The notes beneath the pieces were generated by a model. It was not told where the DNA came from. It did not search any database and saw only the letters and a program-made list of their open reading frames with translations. Shown here one piece after another: positions 1 to 7,551 of a stretch of 64,000 bases of DNA (the first letter of the stretch is position 1; every line of letters begins with the position of its first letter). A program made the position numbers and the translations under genes. The stretch is from Methylobacterium sp. SyP6R (GTDB lineage Bacteria; Pseudomonadota; Alphaproteobacteria; Rhizobiales; Beijerinckiaceae). The DNA lies in the NCBI RefSeq assembly GCF_019216885.1, contig NZ_JAAQRC020000002.1, forward strand, positions 376,001 through 440,000. Reading direction: 5' to 3'.

Positions 1-39
1 GGGCGGACGGTGTTCCGGGTGTCGCTGACAGCCGCGTAG
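1..39 (+). CDS. C-terminal end of a probable sensor histidine kinase (partial)
   Basis: Frame 1 reads GRTVFRVSLTAA and then TAG; the rest of the gene lies before the window. A G-T-x-F-x-x-x-L-P/T-A ending is typical of the last strand of HATPase domains in two-component kinases. Only 12 residues are visible, so this is an inference from the tail alone. A strong hairpin follows 26 bases later, consistent with a gene end. Confidence 0.4.
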   Translation, partial: GRTVFRVSLTAA

Positions 40-65
40 GGCCGACACTTCTTCCATAGCGACAT

Positions 66-95
66 CGCCACTCCGGAGCAGGATCCGGAGTGGCG
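66..95. terminator. bidirectional hairpin terminator
   Basis: Perfect 11-bp inverted repeat (CGCCACTCCGG / CCGGAGTGGCG) with an 8-nt loop. It lies between the end of the upstream plus-strand gene and the end of the minus-strand SDR remnant, so it could stop both. There is no long T-tract. Confidence 0.6.
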
Positions 96-105
96 TCTCG
101 AAGCC

Positions 106-225
106 TCAGATCATCGGCTTGCCGCCGGTCACCGCCACGGTGGCGCCCGAGACGTCGCTCGCCTCCTCGCTCGCCAGCATCACGGAGACGGGCGCGGGCT
201 CGACCGGCTGGCCGGGGCGCTTCAT
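106..225 (-). pseudogene. C-terminal remnant of a short-chain dehydrogenase (YghA-like)
   Basis: About 40 residues (starting KRPGQPVEPAPVSVMLASEE and ending SGATVAVTGGKPMI) match the C-terminal signature of classical SDR oxidoreductases of the glucose/ribitol dehydrogenase type: P-x-G-R-P-x-Q-P-x-E-x-A, then a segment ending in VTGGxP. The Rossmann GxxxGxG region and the YxxxK active site are absent, and the sequence upstream does not continue the family. It is therefore a decayed fragment and not expected to be functional. Confidence 0.65.
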
Positions 226-373
226 CGGTACTTGAGAGCTGGACGGGAGTATGTGGGTTCCGATCCAGGCCCTGCCTCCTGCGAGAGCATGTTGCCCAAT
301 GGGCAACCAAGTCGGCGGATCGGCGTTTCCGGTGTCCTTGGATGGACGGCCTCACACGCCCACGGAGACCACG

Positions 374-958
374 ATGCTGACCCGCTTCCTCGCCGCCGCC
401 GGCGCCCTCGCCCTCACCACCGGCCTCGCGCTGGCCCAGACCACGGCGCCGACCGCCCCGACCGCGCCGGGCACTGCCCCCGCCGCGACGAGCGACATGA
501 AGGACATGAAGGAGTGGCAGGCCGCCAAGCTCGCCAAGGTCAGCCTGGCCGATGCCATCACCACCGCCCAGCAGAAGGACGGCAACGGCCGCGCCATCGA
601 CGCCGACTTCGAGAAGGCCGACGGCAAGAACCCGATGCACTGGGCGATCAAGGTCGTCTATCCGGACGGCAAGCTGGTCGAGCACGGCATCAATGCCGAG
701 ACCGGCGCACTCTACAAGAGCGAGAACCAGCCGATCGAGCGCTACTTCACCCGCCTGAAAGTCGCCGACTTCAACAACGCCAAGGTCTCCCTGAAGGACG
801 CCCTGGTGATCGCCGAGAAGCAGGCCGGCGGCGGCAAGGCCTACGAGGCCGAGGTCGAGCGCGACGGCAAGGCCGTCGCCTACGAGATCAAGGTGGCGCT
901 GGCGGATCGTGAGCAGGAAGTGAAGGTCGGGCCGGATGGCCAGATCATGAAGGACTAA
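374..958 (+). CDS. secreted PepSY-domain protein
   Basis: 194 aa. Start chosen at the ATG that opens a clear Sec signal peptide (MLTRFLAAAGALALTTGLALAQ) with GGAG seven bases upstream; a longer in-frame extension to 251 has no signal character. After cleavage comes a Thr/Ala/Pro linker (about residues 23-40), then two PepSY-like halves. Each half has an alpha helix followed by beta strands (WAIKVVYPDGKLVEHGI; YEIKVALADREQEVKVGPDG). PepSY domains are periplasmic and often linked to protease inhibition or ligand sensing, but the partner here is unknown. A hairpin follows the stop, so it looks monocistronic. Confidence 0.8.
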   Translation: MLTRFLAAAGALALTTGLALAQTTAPTAPTAPGTAPAATSDMKDMKEWQAAKLAKVSLADAITTAQQKDGNGRAIDADFEKADGKNPMHWAIKVVYPDGKLVEHGINAETGALYKSENQPIERYFTRLKVADFNNAKVSLKDALVIAEKQAGGGKAYEAEVERDGKAVAYEIKVALADREQEVKVGPDGQIMKD

Positions 959-970
959 GAAAACCTGTGA

Positions 971-1001
971 CCGGCTCCCCATCCCCGTGACGGGGAGCCG
1001 G
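971..1001 (+). terminator. terminator of the PepSY gene
   Basis: Perfect 10-bp stem CCGGCTCCCC / GGGGAGCCGG with an 11-nt loop, 12 bases after the PepSY stop codon. Confidence 0.65.
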
Positions 1002-1106
1002 CCCTGACCCGTCGCGCCGAGCCGTAAAGGCGGGTGCGACGGTTCCCCTGCCCCCGTGCTAATCGGGGCAACGGTCGGGAATGGCCGAGGTCAAAGGGGG
1101 GAAACG

Positions 1107-1754
1107 ATGAGCGTCTTCTTCGGCGAGAGCCATCGGCGTCTGCAGGACGAGCACGGCACGCGCCGCCTCGCCGACCGCCTGGAAGAGCACGCACACGACG
1201 CGTTCGAGATGCCGGAGCGCGACTTCATCGCCGGCGCCACGATGGTCTTTCTGAGCACCGTGGACGGTAACGGCCAGCCGACCGTGTCCTACAAGGGCGG
1301 ACCGCCCGGGTTCGTGCGCATCACCGGACCGAGCGAGCTGGTTTTCCCGAGCTACGACGGGAACGGCATGTTCCTGACCCTCGGCAACCTTGGGCAGAAT
1401 CCCCGCATCGGCCTGCTCTTCATCGATTTCGAGAACCCGCACCGCCTGCGGATCCACGGCACCGCGACGCTCGCCGACGAGGCCGCCCTGCTGGCGCTCT
1501 ATCCCGGCGCCGACCACGTCGTTCGGGTCACGGTCGACACGATCTTCGTCAATTGCGGCCGCTACATCCACCGGAGCCGGGGGACTGCGCTCTCGCCGCA
1601 CCTGCCCGACGCGGACGGGCACCAGCCGTTCCCGGCCTGGAAGCGGATCGACATCTTCGAGGGCGCCCTGCCGGAGGGCGACGACCGCGAAGTTGCCCGC
1701 AAGGGCGGGACGATCGCGCTCGATGCCTATCGCGGCGAGGCCGATCCGGGCTGA
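1107..1754 (+). CDS. pyridoxamine 5'-phosphate oxidase-family FMN-binding protein
   Basis: 215 aa. The start at 1107 has a strong AAAGGGGGG ribosome site; an upstream in-frame ATG at 1056 lacks one. The middle carries the split-barrel flavin-binding pattern: FLSTVDGNGQPTVSYKGGPPG, then LVFPSYDGNGMFLTLGNLGQ, then FENPHRLRIHGTA. This matches the general PNPOx-like superfamily rather than true PdxH, which needs extra C-terminal PLP-binding residues. It probably binds FMN or F420 and reduces an unknown small molecule. It ends 4 bp from the convergent GNAT gene. Confidence 0.8.
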   Translation: MSVFFGESHRRLQDEHGTRRLADRLEEHAHDAFEMPERDFIAGATMVFLSTVDGNGQPTVSYKGGPPGFVRITGPSELVFPSYDGNGMFLTLGNLGQNPRIGLLFIDFENPHRLRIHGTATLADEAALLALYPGADHVVRVTVDTIFVNCGRYIHRSRGTALSPHLPDADGHQPFPAWKRIDIFEGALPEGDDREVARKGGTIALDAYRGEADPG

Positions 1755-1758
1755 CGCC

Positions 1759-2259
1759 TCAGGCCCCGCCGACGACGCTGCCCCCGGCTTCCGCCAAGGC
1801 TCCCTCGCGCAGCTCGAGCGCGAGGAACCGCCCCGGATCGACCGGGCCCGGCAGGGTGAGCTTGCGCGGCGGCAGCACCCGGAAGCCGAACCGGGCGTAA
1901 TAGGGCGCGTCGCCGACCAGGATGACGAGGCCGTGGCCGCCGGCCCGGGCGGCATCCAGGGATGCGCGCATCAGCGCAGCACCGATGCCGCGGCTGCCGA
2001 AGGCCGGATCGACCGTCAGCGGGCCGAGCACCAGGAGCGGGCTCGAACCCGCCCGGGCCGGCGAGACCCGGATCGAGCCGACCAGCAGCGTGCCGACGAG
2101 CGCCGTGAACGAGAGATCGGGCAGATGGGACACGCCCTCGCGCAGCCGGAAGGCGGTGCGGGCATAACGGCCGGGGCCGAAGGCGCGCTCGTGCAGGCGC
2201 TCGATGGCGTCGTTGTCGCGCGGGGTCTCGGGCCGTATGACGAGGGGAAGCGTGGTCAC
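1759..2259 (-). CDS. GNAT-family N-acetyltransferase (YhbS-like)
   Basis: 166 aa. A complete GNAT fold: N-terminal IRPETPRDNDAIERLHERAF, a central beta strand LLVLGPLTVDP, and the acetyl-CoA pyrophosphate loop FGSRGIGAALM (R-G-x-G-x-A type), then a YYARFGFRVLPPRKL segment typical of the YhbS/COG3153 subgroup. The substrate cannot be read from the sequence. It is convergent with the PNPOx-like gene, with almost no gap. Confidence 0.85.
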   Translation of the reverse strand: MTTLPLVIRPETPRDNDAIERLHERAFGPGRYARTAFRLREGVSHLPDLSFTALVGTLLVGSIRVSPARAGSSPLLVLGPLTVDPAFGSRGIGAALMRASLDAARAGGHGLVILVGDAPYYARFGFRVLPPRKLTLPGPVDPGRFLALELREGALAEAGGSVVGGA

Positions 2260-2554
2260 GGAGGCACACTCGGGGCAAGGCGTCGGATGGGATGGGCGGA
2301 GCGGTCACCCGATCCGTCGTCGCGCCTCTGCCCTCGGGGCCATCGGTCCACTCCCGGCGGGCGTCTCGCCCGCGCCGGGCCCGATTGCCCGAGACGGGCG
2401 CCATAGCAGCGCTCTGCTGTAAGTGCAAACCGTCGCTGGCATGCCGCTCGCATCATGGCGGTCACAGGATCCCAGTTGCAGGCGCTTGCCTTGAGGCCAG
2501 CCTTGCGGGTTAGCTGAGCATGGAACGCCTCAAAGGTCCGGGAACGACGCCACA

Positions 2555-3409
2555 ATGACAATCAGGTCTGCTCTCGCCCTCGTCCTGTCCCTCGCCCTCG
2601 GCACCGCCGGGACGGCCCGGGCCGACGACACGGTGCCGGCGACGGTGAGAATCGCCACCGAAGGCGCCTACGCGCCCTACAACTTCACCAAGCCCGACGG
2701 CACCCTCGACGGCTACGAGATCGAGCTCGGCCGCGAGATCTGCGCCCGCGCCAAGCTGAAATGCGAGTTCGTGGCTCAGGACTGGGACGGCGTGGTGCCG
2801 GGCCTCAACGCCAAGAAGTTCGACGCCATCATGTCGGGCATGACCATCACCGACGCCCGGCTGAAGGTGGTCGACTTCACCAAGCCCTATAGCGGCGATT
2901 CCTCGGGCTTCGCGGTCGACCGCAACGGGCCGCTCGCCAAGTTGCCCTTGAGCGGAGAGAAGTTCAGCCTGGCGAACGAGGCCGACGCCCAGAAGGCCCT
3001 CGACACGATCAAGCCGCTCCTCAAGGGCAAGACCGTCGGCGTCCAGGTCTCGACCATCCACGCCGCCTTCATGGACAAGTACCTTAAGGGCACCGTCGAG
3101 GTGCGCGAGTACAAGACCACCGAGCAGCACGACCTCGACCTCGCCGCCGGCCGCCTCGACGCGATCTTCGCCAACGACGCGCCGCTCCGGGCCACCGCCG
3201 AGAAGCCGGAATTCGCCGGCACGGTGATGCTGGCAGGTCCCCGCTTTCGCGGCGGCATCCTCGGCCGCGGCGTGGCGATGGGCCTGCGCAAGGGCGAGGC
3301 GAAGCTGAAGGCGCGGCTCGACGAGGGCATCGATTCGGTGATCGCCGACGGCACCCTGAAGAAGCTCTCCCTCAAGTGGTTCAAGGCGGACCTGACCCCG
3401 CAGAGCTGA
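2555..3409 (+). CDS. periplasmic amino-acid-binding protein of an ABC importer
   Basis: 284 aa with a signal peptide (MTIRSALALVLSLALGTAGTARA). It is a family-3 solute-binding protein of the HisJ/ArgT/LAO type: TEGAYAPYNFTKPDGTLDGYEIELG near the mature N-terminus, and MSGMTITDARLKVVDFTKPY, the family signature with the ligand-contacting Arg. First gene of a four-gene importer operon. Lysine, arginine, ornithine, histidine or octopine-type opines are all plausible ligands; the sequence alone does not choose. The ribosome site is weak (GGGAAC upstream). Confidence 0.9.
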   Translation: MTIRSALALVLSLALGTAGTARADDTVPATVRIATEGAYAPYNFTKPDGTLDGYEIELGREICARAKLKCEFVAQDWDGVVPGLNAKKFDAIMSGMTITDARLKVVDFTKPYSGDSSGFAVDRNGPLAKLPLSGEKFSLANEADAQKALDTIKPLLKGKTVGVQVSTIHAAFMDKYLKGTVEVREYKTTEQHDLDLAAGRLDAIFANDAPLRATAEKPEFAGTVMLAGPRFRGGILGRGVAMGLRKGEAKLKARLDEGIDSVIADGTLKKLSLKWFKADLTPQS

Positions 3410-3440
3410 TGGCTCGGGACCAGACGGGGATCGGATCCGC

Positions 3441-4145
3441 GTGAGCGCCTTCACCCTTCTCGGCTTCGGCCCCGGCGGCTGGGGCGGCGCGCTGCTGCTC
3501 GCCGCCGGCACCACGCTGGCGCTCGCCCTGTGCGGCTTCCTCCTCGGCGCCGTGCTCGGCGGGTTGGCGGCGAGCGCCAAGCTCTCCGGCCTCCTGCCCC
3601 TGCGGCTTGCCGCCGACGGCTACACCACGCTCCTGCGCGGCGTGCCCGACCTGCTGGTGATCTACCTCTTGTATTTCGGCGGCAGCGCGGCCCTGGGCAA
3701 CATCGCAGGCCTGTTCGGCGTCACCGGCTTCGTCGGGGTACCGGCCTTCGGAGTCGGCGTCGCGGCACTCGGGATCATCTCGGGCGCCTACCAGGCCGAG
3801 GTCTTTCGCGGCGCCTATCTCGCCCTCGACCGCGGGCAGATCGAGGCGGCGCGCGCCGTCGGCATGCATCGCGGGCTGATCCTGCGCCGGGTCGTGGCGC
3901 CGCTGGTCGCCCGCGACGCCCTGCCCGGCCTCGGCAACGTCTGGCAGATCCTGCTCAAGGATTCGGCGCTCGTCTCGGTGACGGGCCTCGTCGAATTGCT
4001 GCGACAGGCCCAGGTCGGGGCCGGCTCGACCCGCCAGCCCTTCACCTTCTACCTCGCGGCCGGCGCCCTCTACCTCGCCATCACCTCGCTCTCGACCTGG
4101 GGTTTCTCGCGGGCCGAGGCCCATGCCCGCCGGGGGACCCGATGA
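3441..4145 (+). CDS. polar amino-acid ABC transporter permease (HisQ-type)
   Basis: 234 aa and largely hydrophobic with about five membrane spans. The EAA loop (IEAARAVGMHRGLILRRVVA) that docks the ATPase sits around residues 133-152. It starts 31 bp after the binding protein and overlaps the next permease by 4 bp (ATGA), the usual HisQ/HisM arrangement. It should form a heterodimeric channel with the following gene product. Confidence 0.9.
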   Translation: MSAFTLLGFGPGGWGGALLLAAGTTLALALCGFLLGAVLGGLAASAKLSGLLPLRLAADGYTTLLRGVPDLLVIYLLYFGGSAALGNIAGLFGVTGFVGVPAFGVGVAALGIISGAYQAEVFRGAYLALDRGQIEAARAVGMHRGLILRRVVAPLVARDALPGLGNVWQILLKDSALVSVTGLVELLRQAQVGAGSTRQPFTFYLAAGALYLAITSLSTWGFSRAEAHARRGTR

Positions 4146-4852
4146 TCGACGTCGCGTTCCTCGAATCGACCATCCGCACGCTGCTCGGCGGCGTGCCCCT
4201 CACCTTGAGCCTCACCGCCGGCTCGGTGGCGCTCGGCGGCGTGCTGGCCGCTTTCGCGGCGTGGGGCCGCCTCTCGGGTGTCGCCCCGGCGGACTGGCTC
4301 GCCCGCCTCTATATCTTCGTGTTCCGCGGCACGCCGCTGCTCGTGCAGATCTTCCTGATCTATTACGGGCTCGGCCAGTTCCGCCCCACGCTCCAGGCCT
4401 GGGGCCTGTGGACGTTCTTCCGCGAGCCGTACTGGTGCGCGCTGCTGGCACTGGCGCTCAATACCGGCGCCTACACGGCCGAGATCTTCCGGGGTGCGGT
4501 GCTGTCGGTGCCCTATGGCGCCCTGGTGGCGGGGCGGGCCTGCGGCATGCCGCGGCTCCTGCTGTTTCGCCGCGTCACCCTGCCGCTCGCCGCCCGCCAG
4601 GCCCTGCCGGCCTACGGCAACGAGGTGATCTCGGTGGTCAAGGCGACCTCGCTCGCCTCCACCATCACGCTGATGGAGATCACCGGCATCGCCCAGAAGC
4701 TGATCGCCCAGAGCTTCCGCGCGCTGGAGGTCTTCGTCTGCGCCGGCGCCTTCTACCTCGTCCTCACCTTCGTGATCATCGGGCTTTTGCGGCTCGCCGA
4801 GGCCTGGCTGTCGCCGGACCTGCGCCCGCGCCCGGTGGCTCGCCCCGCCTGA
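4142..4852 (+). CDS. polar amino-acid ABC transporter permease (HisM-type)
   Basis: 236 aa. The start is the ATG overlapping the HisQ-type stop codon. It contains FRGTPLLVQIFLIYYGLGQF, a strong signature of the HisM/GltJ permease family, and an EAA-like loop (LVAGRACGMPRLLLFRRVTL). In that loop the usual E-A-A is V-A-G, a mild divergence. It pairs with the preceding permease in the inner membrane. Confidence 0.9.
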   Translation: MIDVAFLESTIRTLLGGVPLTLSLTAGSVALGGVLAAFAAWGRLSGVAPADWLARLYIFVFRGTPLLVQIFLIYYGLGQFRPTLQAWGLWTFFREPYWCALLALALNTGAYTAEIFRGAVLSVPYGALVAGRACGMPRLLLFRRVTLPLAARQALPAYGNEVISVVKATSLASTITLMEITGIAQKLIAQSFRALEVFVCAGAFYLVLTFVIIGLLRLAEAWLSPDLRPRPVARPA

Positions 4853-4866
4853 CCCCGGAATCCGCC

Positions 4867-5649
4867 ATGCTGGCCCCCTCGCCCACCCGTCCCGAGGCCG
4901 TCGCGGTCCGCGACCTGCACAAGCATTTCGGCCACCTCGAAGTCCTGCGCGGCGTCTCGCTCTCGGCCCGGGAGGGCGAGGTGGTGGCGATCCTCGGCTC
5001 ATCCGGCTCCGGCAAGTCGACGCTCTTGCGCTGCATCAACCTCCTCGAGGTGCCGGAGGCCGGCGAGGTCGTGGTCGGCGACGAACCGGTGGCCTGGCGC
5101 GCGCGCCGCGGCGGCCGGGTGCCGGCCGACACGAAACAGGTCGACCGCATCCGCGCACGGGTCGGCATGGTCTTCCAGAGCTTCAACCTCTGGTCTCACC
5201 GCACGGTGCTGGAGAACGTGATCGAGGCGCCGGTCCACGTGCTGGGGCGCCCCAAATCCGAATGCATCGCCGAGGCCGAGGGGCTGCTCGCCAAGGTCGG
5301 CATCGCCGACAAGCGCGATCATTACCCGGCGCACCTCTCCGGCGGCCAGCAGCAGCGCGCCGCCATCGCCCGGGCGCTCGCCATGCATCCCCGCGTCCTG
5401 CTCTTCGACGAGCCGACCTCCGCCCTCGATCCCGAGCGCGTCGCCGAGGTCCTGCGGGTGATGCGGGCGCTCGCCGAGGAGGGCCGCACCATGCTGGTCG
5501 TCACCCACGAGATGGCCTTCGCCCGGGACGTCGCCCACCGGGTGGTCTTCCTGCACGAGGGACGGATCCTGGAGGACGGGCCGTCCGAGCAGGTGTTTTC
5601 CGCGCCGCAATCGGAGCGGTTCCGGCAGTTTTTGGCGCGGGGGGAGTGA
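4867..5649 (+). CDS. amino-acid ABC transporter ATP-binding protein (HisP/GlnQ-type)
   Basis: 260 aa. All ABC motifs are intact: Walker A GSSGSGKST, Q-loop VFQSFNLW, signature LSGGQQQR, Walker B VLLFDEPTSALDPE and the H-loop VVTHEM. The insert between Walker A and the Q-loop (VAWRARRGGRVPADTKQVD) is longer than in GlnQ and resembles HisP/OccP, favouring a basic amino-acid or opine importer. It starts 14 bp after the second permease and closes the operon. Confidence 0.92.
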   Translation: MLAPSPTRPEAVAVRDLHKHFGHLEVLRGVSLSAREGEVVAILGSSGSGKSTLLRCINLLEVPEAGEVVVGDEPVAWRARRGGRVPADTKQVDRIRARVGMVFQSFNLWSHRTVLENVIEAPVHVLGRPKSECIAEAEGLLAKVGIADKRDHYPAHLSGGQQQRAAIARALAMHPRVLLFDEPTSALDPERVAEVLRVMRALAEEGRTMLVVTHEMAFARDVAHRVVFLHEGRILEDGPSEQVFSAPQSERFRQFLARGE

Positions 5650-5689
5650 GGCGGGCGGTTGATTCTCTTGCGCCAGCCGCTACCCGCGA

Positions 5690-5806
5690 CCTCATCCTGA
5701 GGTGCCGCGTAGCGGCCTCGAAGGAGGGCTCCAGAAGACACTGCGATTTCTGGAGCCCTCCTTCGAGGTCAGTCGATCTTTGATCGACTAACACCTCAGG
5801 ATGAGG
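5690..5806. repeat. dispersed palindromic repeat, family A, copy 1
   Basis: 117 bp bounded by CCTCATCCTGAGGT and its exact reverse complement (5793-5806). Inside is a perfect 19-bp stem (5716-5734 with 5750-5768) around a 15-nt loop, and a short hairpin GTCGATC-TTT-GATCGAC (5772-5788). A second copy lies at 31073-31193. It follows the ABC operon, so it may also act as a terminator. Confidence 0.9.
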
Positions 5807-5873
5807 TGGGAGTGCAGGATATCTCTCCCTGCCCGATATCGTTCGTCAACAATCAACGCATTCGACGAGATGG

Positions 5874-6542
5874 TCAGGTGATCCGCCCGATGATCGCCTC
5901 CCGGGCCGCCCGCGATCCGGAGAGCCGCTTCTTCGCCCGCGCCACTACCGCCTCCGGCGCCTCGGCCGGGGTGCCGGCCTCGAAGGGCGGGGCCGGCGCG
6001 TATTCCAGGGCGAGCTGAACCGTCTCGGCCTCCTCGCGGCCGAGGAGTTCCGCCACCACCGTGAGCCCGAAATCGATGCCCGAGGTCACGCCGCCGGCGG
6101 TGATCAGAGTGCCGTCGCGCACCACGCGGTCCTGCACCGGCACGGCGCCGAAATGACTGAGGAAATCGTGCGCGTACCAGTGCGTGGTCGCCCGCTTGCC
6201 CTTCAGCAGGCCGGCCGCACCGAGGACCAGCGCCCCGGTGCAGACCGAGGTGAGGTAGCGGACCTCCGCCGCCCGCGCCCGCACGAAGTCCAGCACCGCC
6301 TCGTCCTCGAGGAGCGCGTTCACCCCGCTGCCGCCCGGGATGCAGAGCACGTCGAGGGGCGGGCAGGTCTCGAAGGTCGCGGTCGGCACGAAGGGCAGCC
6401 CGGTGGCCGAGGGCACGGGATCGCCGTTCTTCCAGATCAGGTGGACCGCGCTGTCCGGCACCGAGGCGAAGACCTCGTAGGGCCCGGTGAGGTCGAGTTG
6501 CTGGACCTGCGGGAAAACGAGGATTCCGAAGCTGAGCGACAA
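5874..6542 (-). CDS. DJ-1/PfpI-family protein (class-I glutamine amidotransferase-like)
   Basis: 222 aa from a TTG start, chosen because GGGAGG lies 7 bases upstream and homology begins at once (SLSFGILVFPQVQQLDLTGP). The nucleophile elbow is SVCTGALVLGAAGLL with Cys, followed by ATTHWYAHDFL, which places this in the isonitrile hydratase (InhA)/transcription-regulator-like DJ-1 subgroup. No DNA-binding AraC domain is fused. The function could be isonitrile hydrolysis or a glyoxalase/deglycase-like activity; substrate unproven. A family B repeat lies upstream. Confidence 0.8.
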   Translation of the reverse strand: MSLSFGILVFPQVQQLDLTGPYEVFASVPDSAVHLIWKNGDPVPSATGLPFVPTATFETCPPLDVLCIPGGSGVNALLEDEAVLDFVRARAAEVRYLTSVCTGALVLGAAGLLKGKRATTHWYAHDFLSHFGAVPVQDRVVRDGTLITAGGVTSGIDFGLTVVAELLGREEAETVQLALEYAPAPPFEAGTPAEAPEAVVARAKKRLSGSRAAREAIIGRIT

Positions 6543-6649
6543 GGGCGAGCCTCCCGGTGGGGCGGTAGGATCGTATGGGCGGAGATGGGTTGCAAGGGTG
6601 GAACAGACCGTCCGATGGGCGAGGACGGTCGGCCGGCAGGGTTCCGTGT

Positions 6650-6841
6650 CATACCAACGGCCGTTGAAAACGACCTCTGGTTCCGTTCTCGAGTTTTCGC
6701 CAAGTCTCGAATTTTCGCCAAGCCCGAGGTCCCGGACTTCTGGGCGTGGTGTCGACAATTCGAGATGGGTCAACGGCCCCGTCGATCTCGGGCTTGCCCG
6801 AGATCGAATCGATGCGTCACCATCTTGGGCCGTTAGTATCA
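6650..6841. repeat. dispersed repeat, family B, copy 1
   Basis: About 190 bp with nearly complementary ends (ATACCAACGGCC and GGGCCGTTAGTAT). It contains an 18-bp tandem duplication, 6687-6704 and 6705-6722, with one mismatch. A shorter copy is at 39866-39994 and shares the start (GTCATACCA...), the GGTTCCGTTCTCGA core and the end (CTTGGGCC...GTATCAG). The right edge supplies the stop codon of the small minus-strand gene at 6839-7066. Confidence 0.8.
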
Positions 6842-7066
6842 GAGCCTGAACCGGTCCCTGCTCCCCGCCCGCACGTAGCCTTGCGAGATCAGCCGGTCCT
6901 GTTGGCGGGTGCGCCGCTCGGCCTCGCCGAGATCGGCGAGGGCGTCTGCGATCGCCCGGCGCAGGGCGACGCCCGCATCGCCCCCCGCCGCCGCCAGATA
7001 GGCAGTTGCGATCGTCTCGACGCCGGGCGCCCTCCCGTCCCGTCGCTCCGCCGGCTCGTAGCTCAT
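6839..7066 (-). CDS. small hypothetical protein, 75 aa
   Basis: I do not recognise a family. The start has a good ribosome site (GCAGGGGTGAATC then ATG). The predicted protein is Ala/Arg-rich and helical, with a central segment VALRRAIADALADLGEAERRTRQQDRLI that could form a short coiled coil, and no signal peptide or membrane span. The last codon and stop coincide with the edge of a family B repeat, so the natural C-terminus may have been altered by repeat insertion. Confidence 0.55.
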   Translation of the reverse strand: MSYEPAERRDGRAPGVETIATAYLAAAGGDAGVALRRAIADALADLGEAERRTRQQDRLISQGYVRAGSRDRFRL

Positions 7067-7551
7067 GATTCACCCCTGCACGGCGCCGGCCGGGGCCGAC
7101 TCACGTTAGAACATAGAGTGAACAAGCCACGACAGGGTCGGTCCGGTCAAGCTGTCTTCGCGCGGCGCGAGCCGGCAGGCGGCGGGGTGTGGAGAGCGGG
7201 GACGAGCGTCGCCTCAGGGCGTCCGGATCACCCGCCACGGACGCGCCGAGATGGGCGACGTCGACGATGGCGCGTCGGCGATCGAGCCGGTGCCGATCGG
7301 GACCTGCTGCGTCATGCCGGCGCCTCGCGACGGGGATGCCCGGCCAATGCCCCACCGGAGTATCTGCTCCCGCGCGCCTACGAACGTGCCGGTTTCGTGA
7401 TGTTTCTGCCACGGCCGTGCAGAAATAAACAAATGCGAAACGATCGTGGCGCCGACCGGATTTTTTCGCGGCTAGCATGGTCGCCAGCGCGTTCCGGCGC
7501 CGTCCCGGAAGAAGAAGTCCGAAAAGACCACGATCAGATCGAGGCAATTTG
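7067..7551. other. intergenic region without a supportable gene
   Basis: 485 bp between the small hypothetical gene and the autotransporter. Several short frames are open, but none has family similarity, a convincing ribosome site or sustained codon bias. An A/T-richer stretch near 7430-7475 (AAATAAACAAATG...GGATTTTTTCG) is the likeliest place for the autotransporter promoter; no precise -35/-10 pair is claimed. Confidence 0.4.

Noticed and set aside
7214..7432. Minus-strand 72-aa frame in the gap before the autotransporter, with an internal MTQQVPIGTG start
   Set aside because: No family resemblance and only a weak ribosome site; not enough to call a gene.
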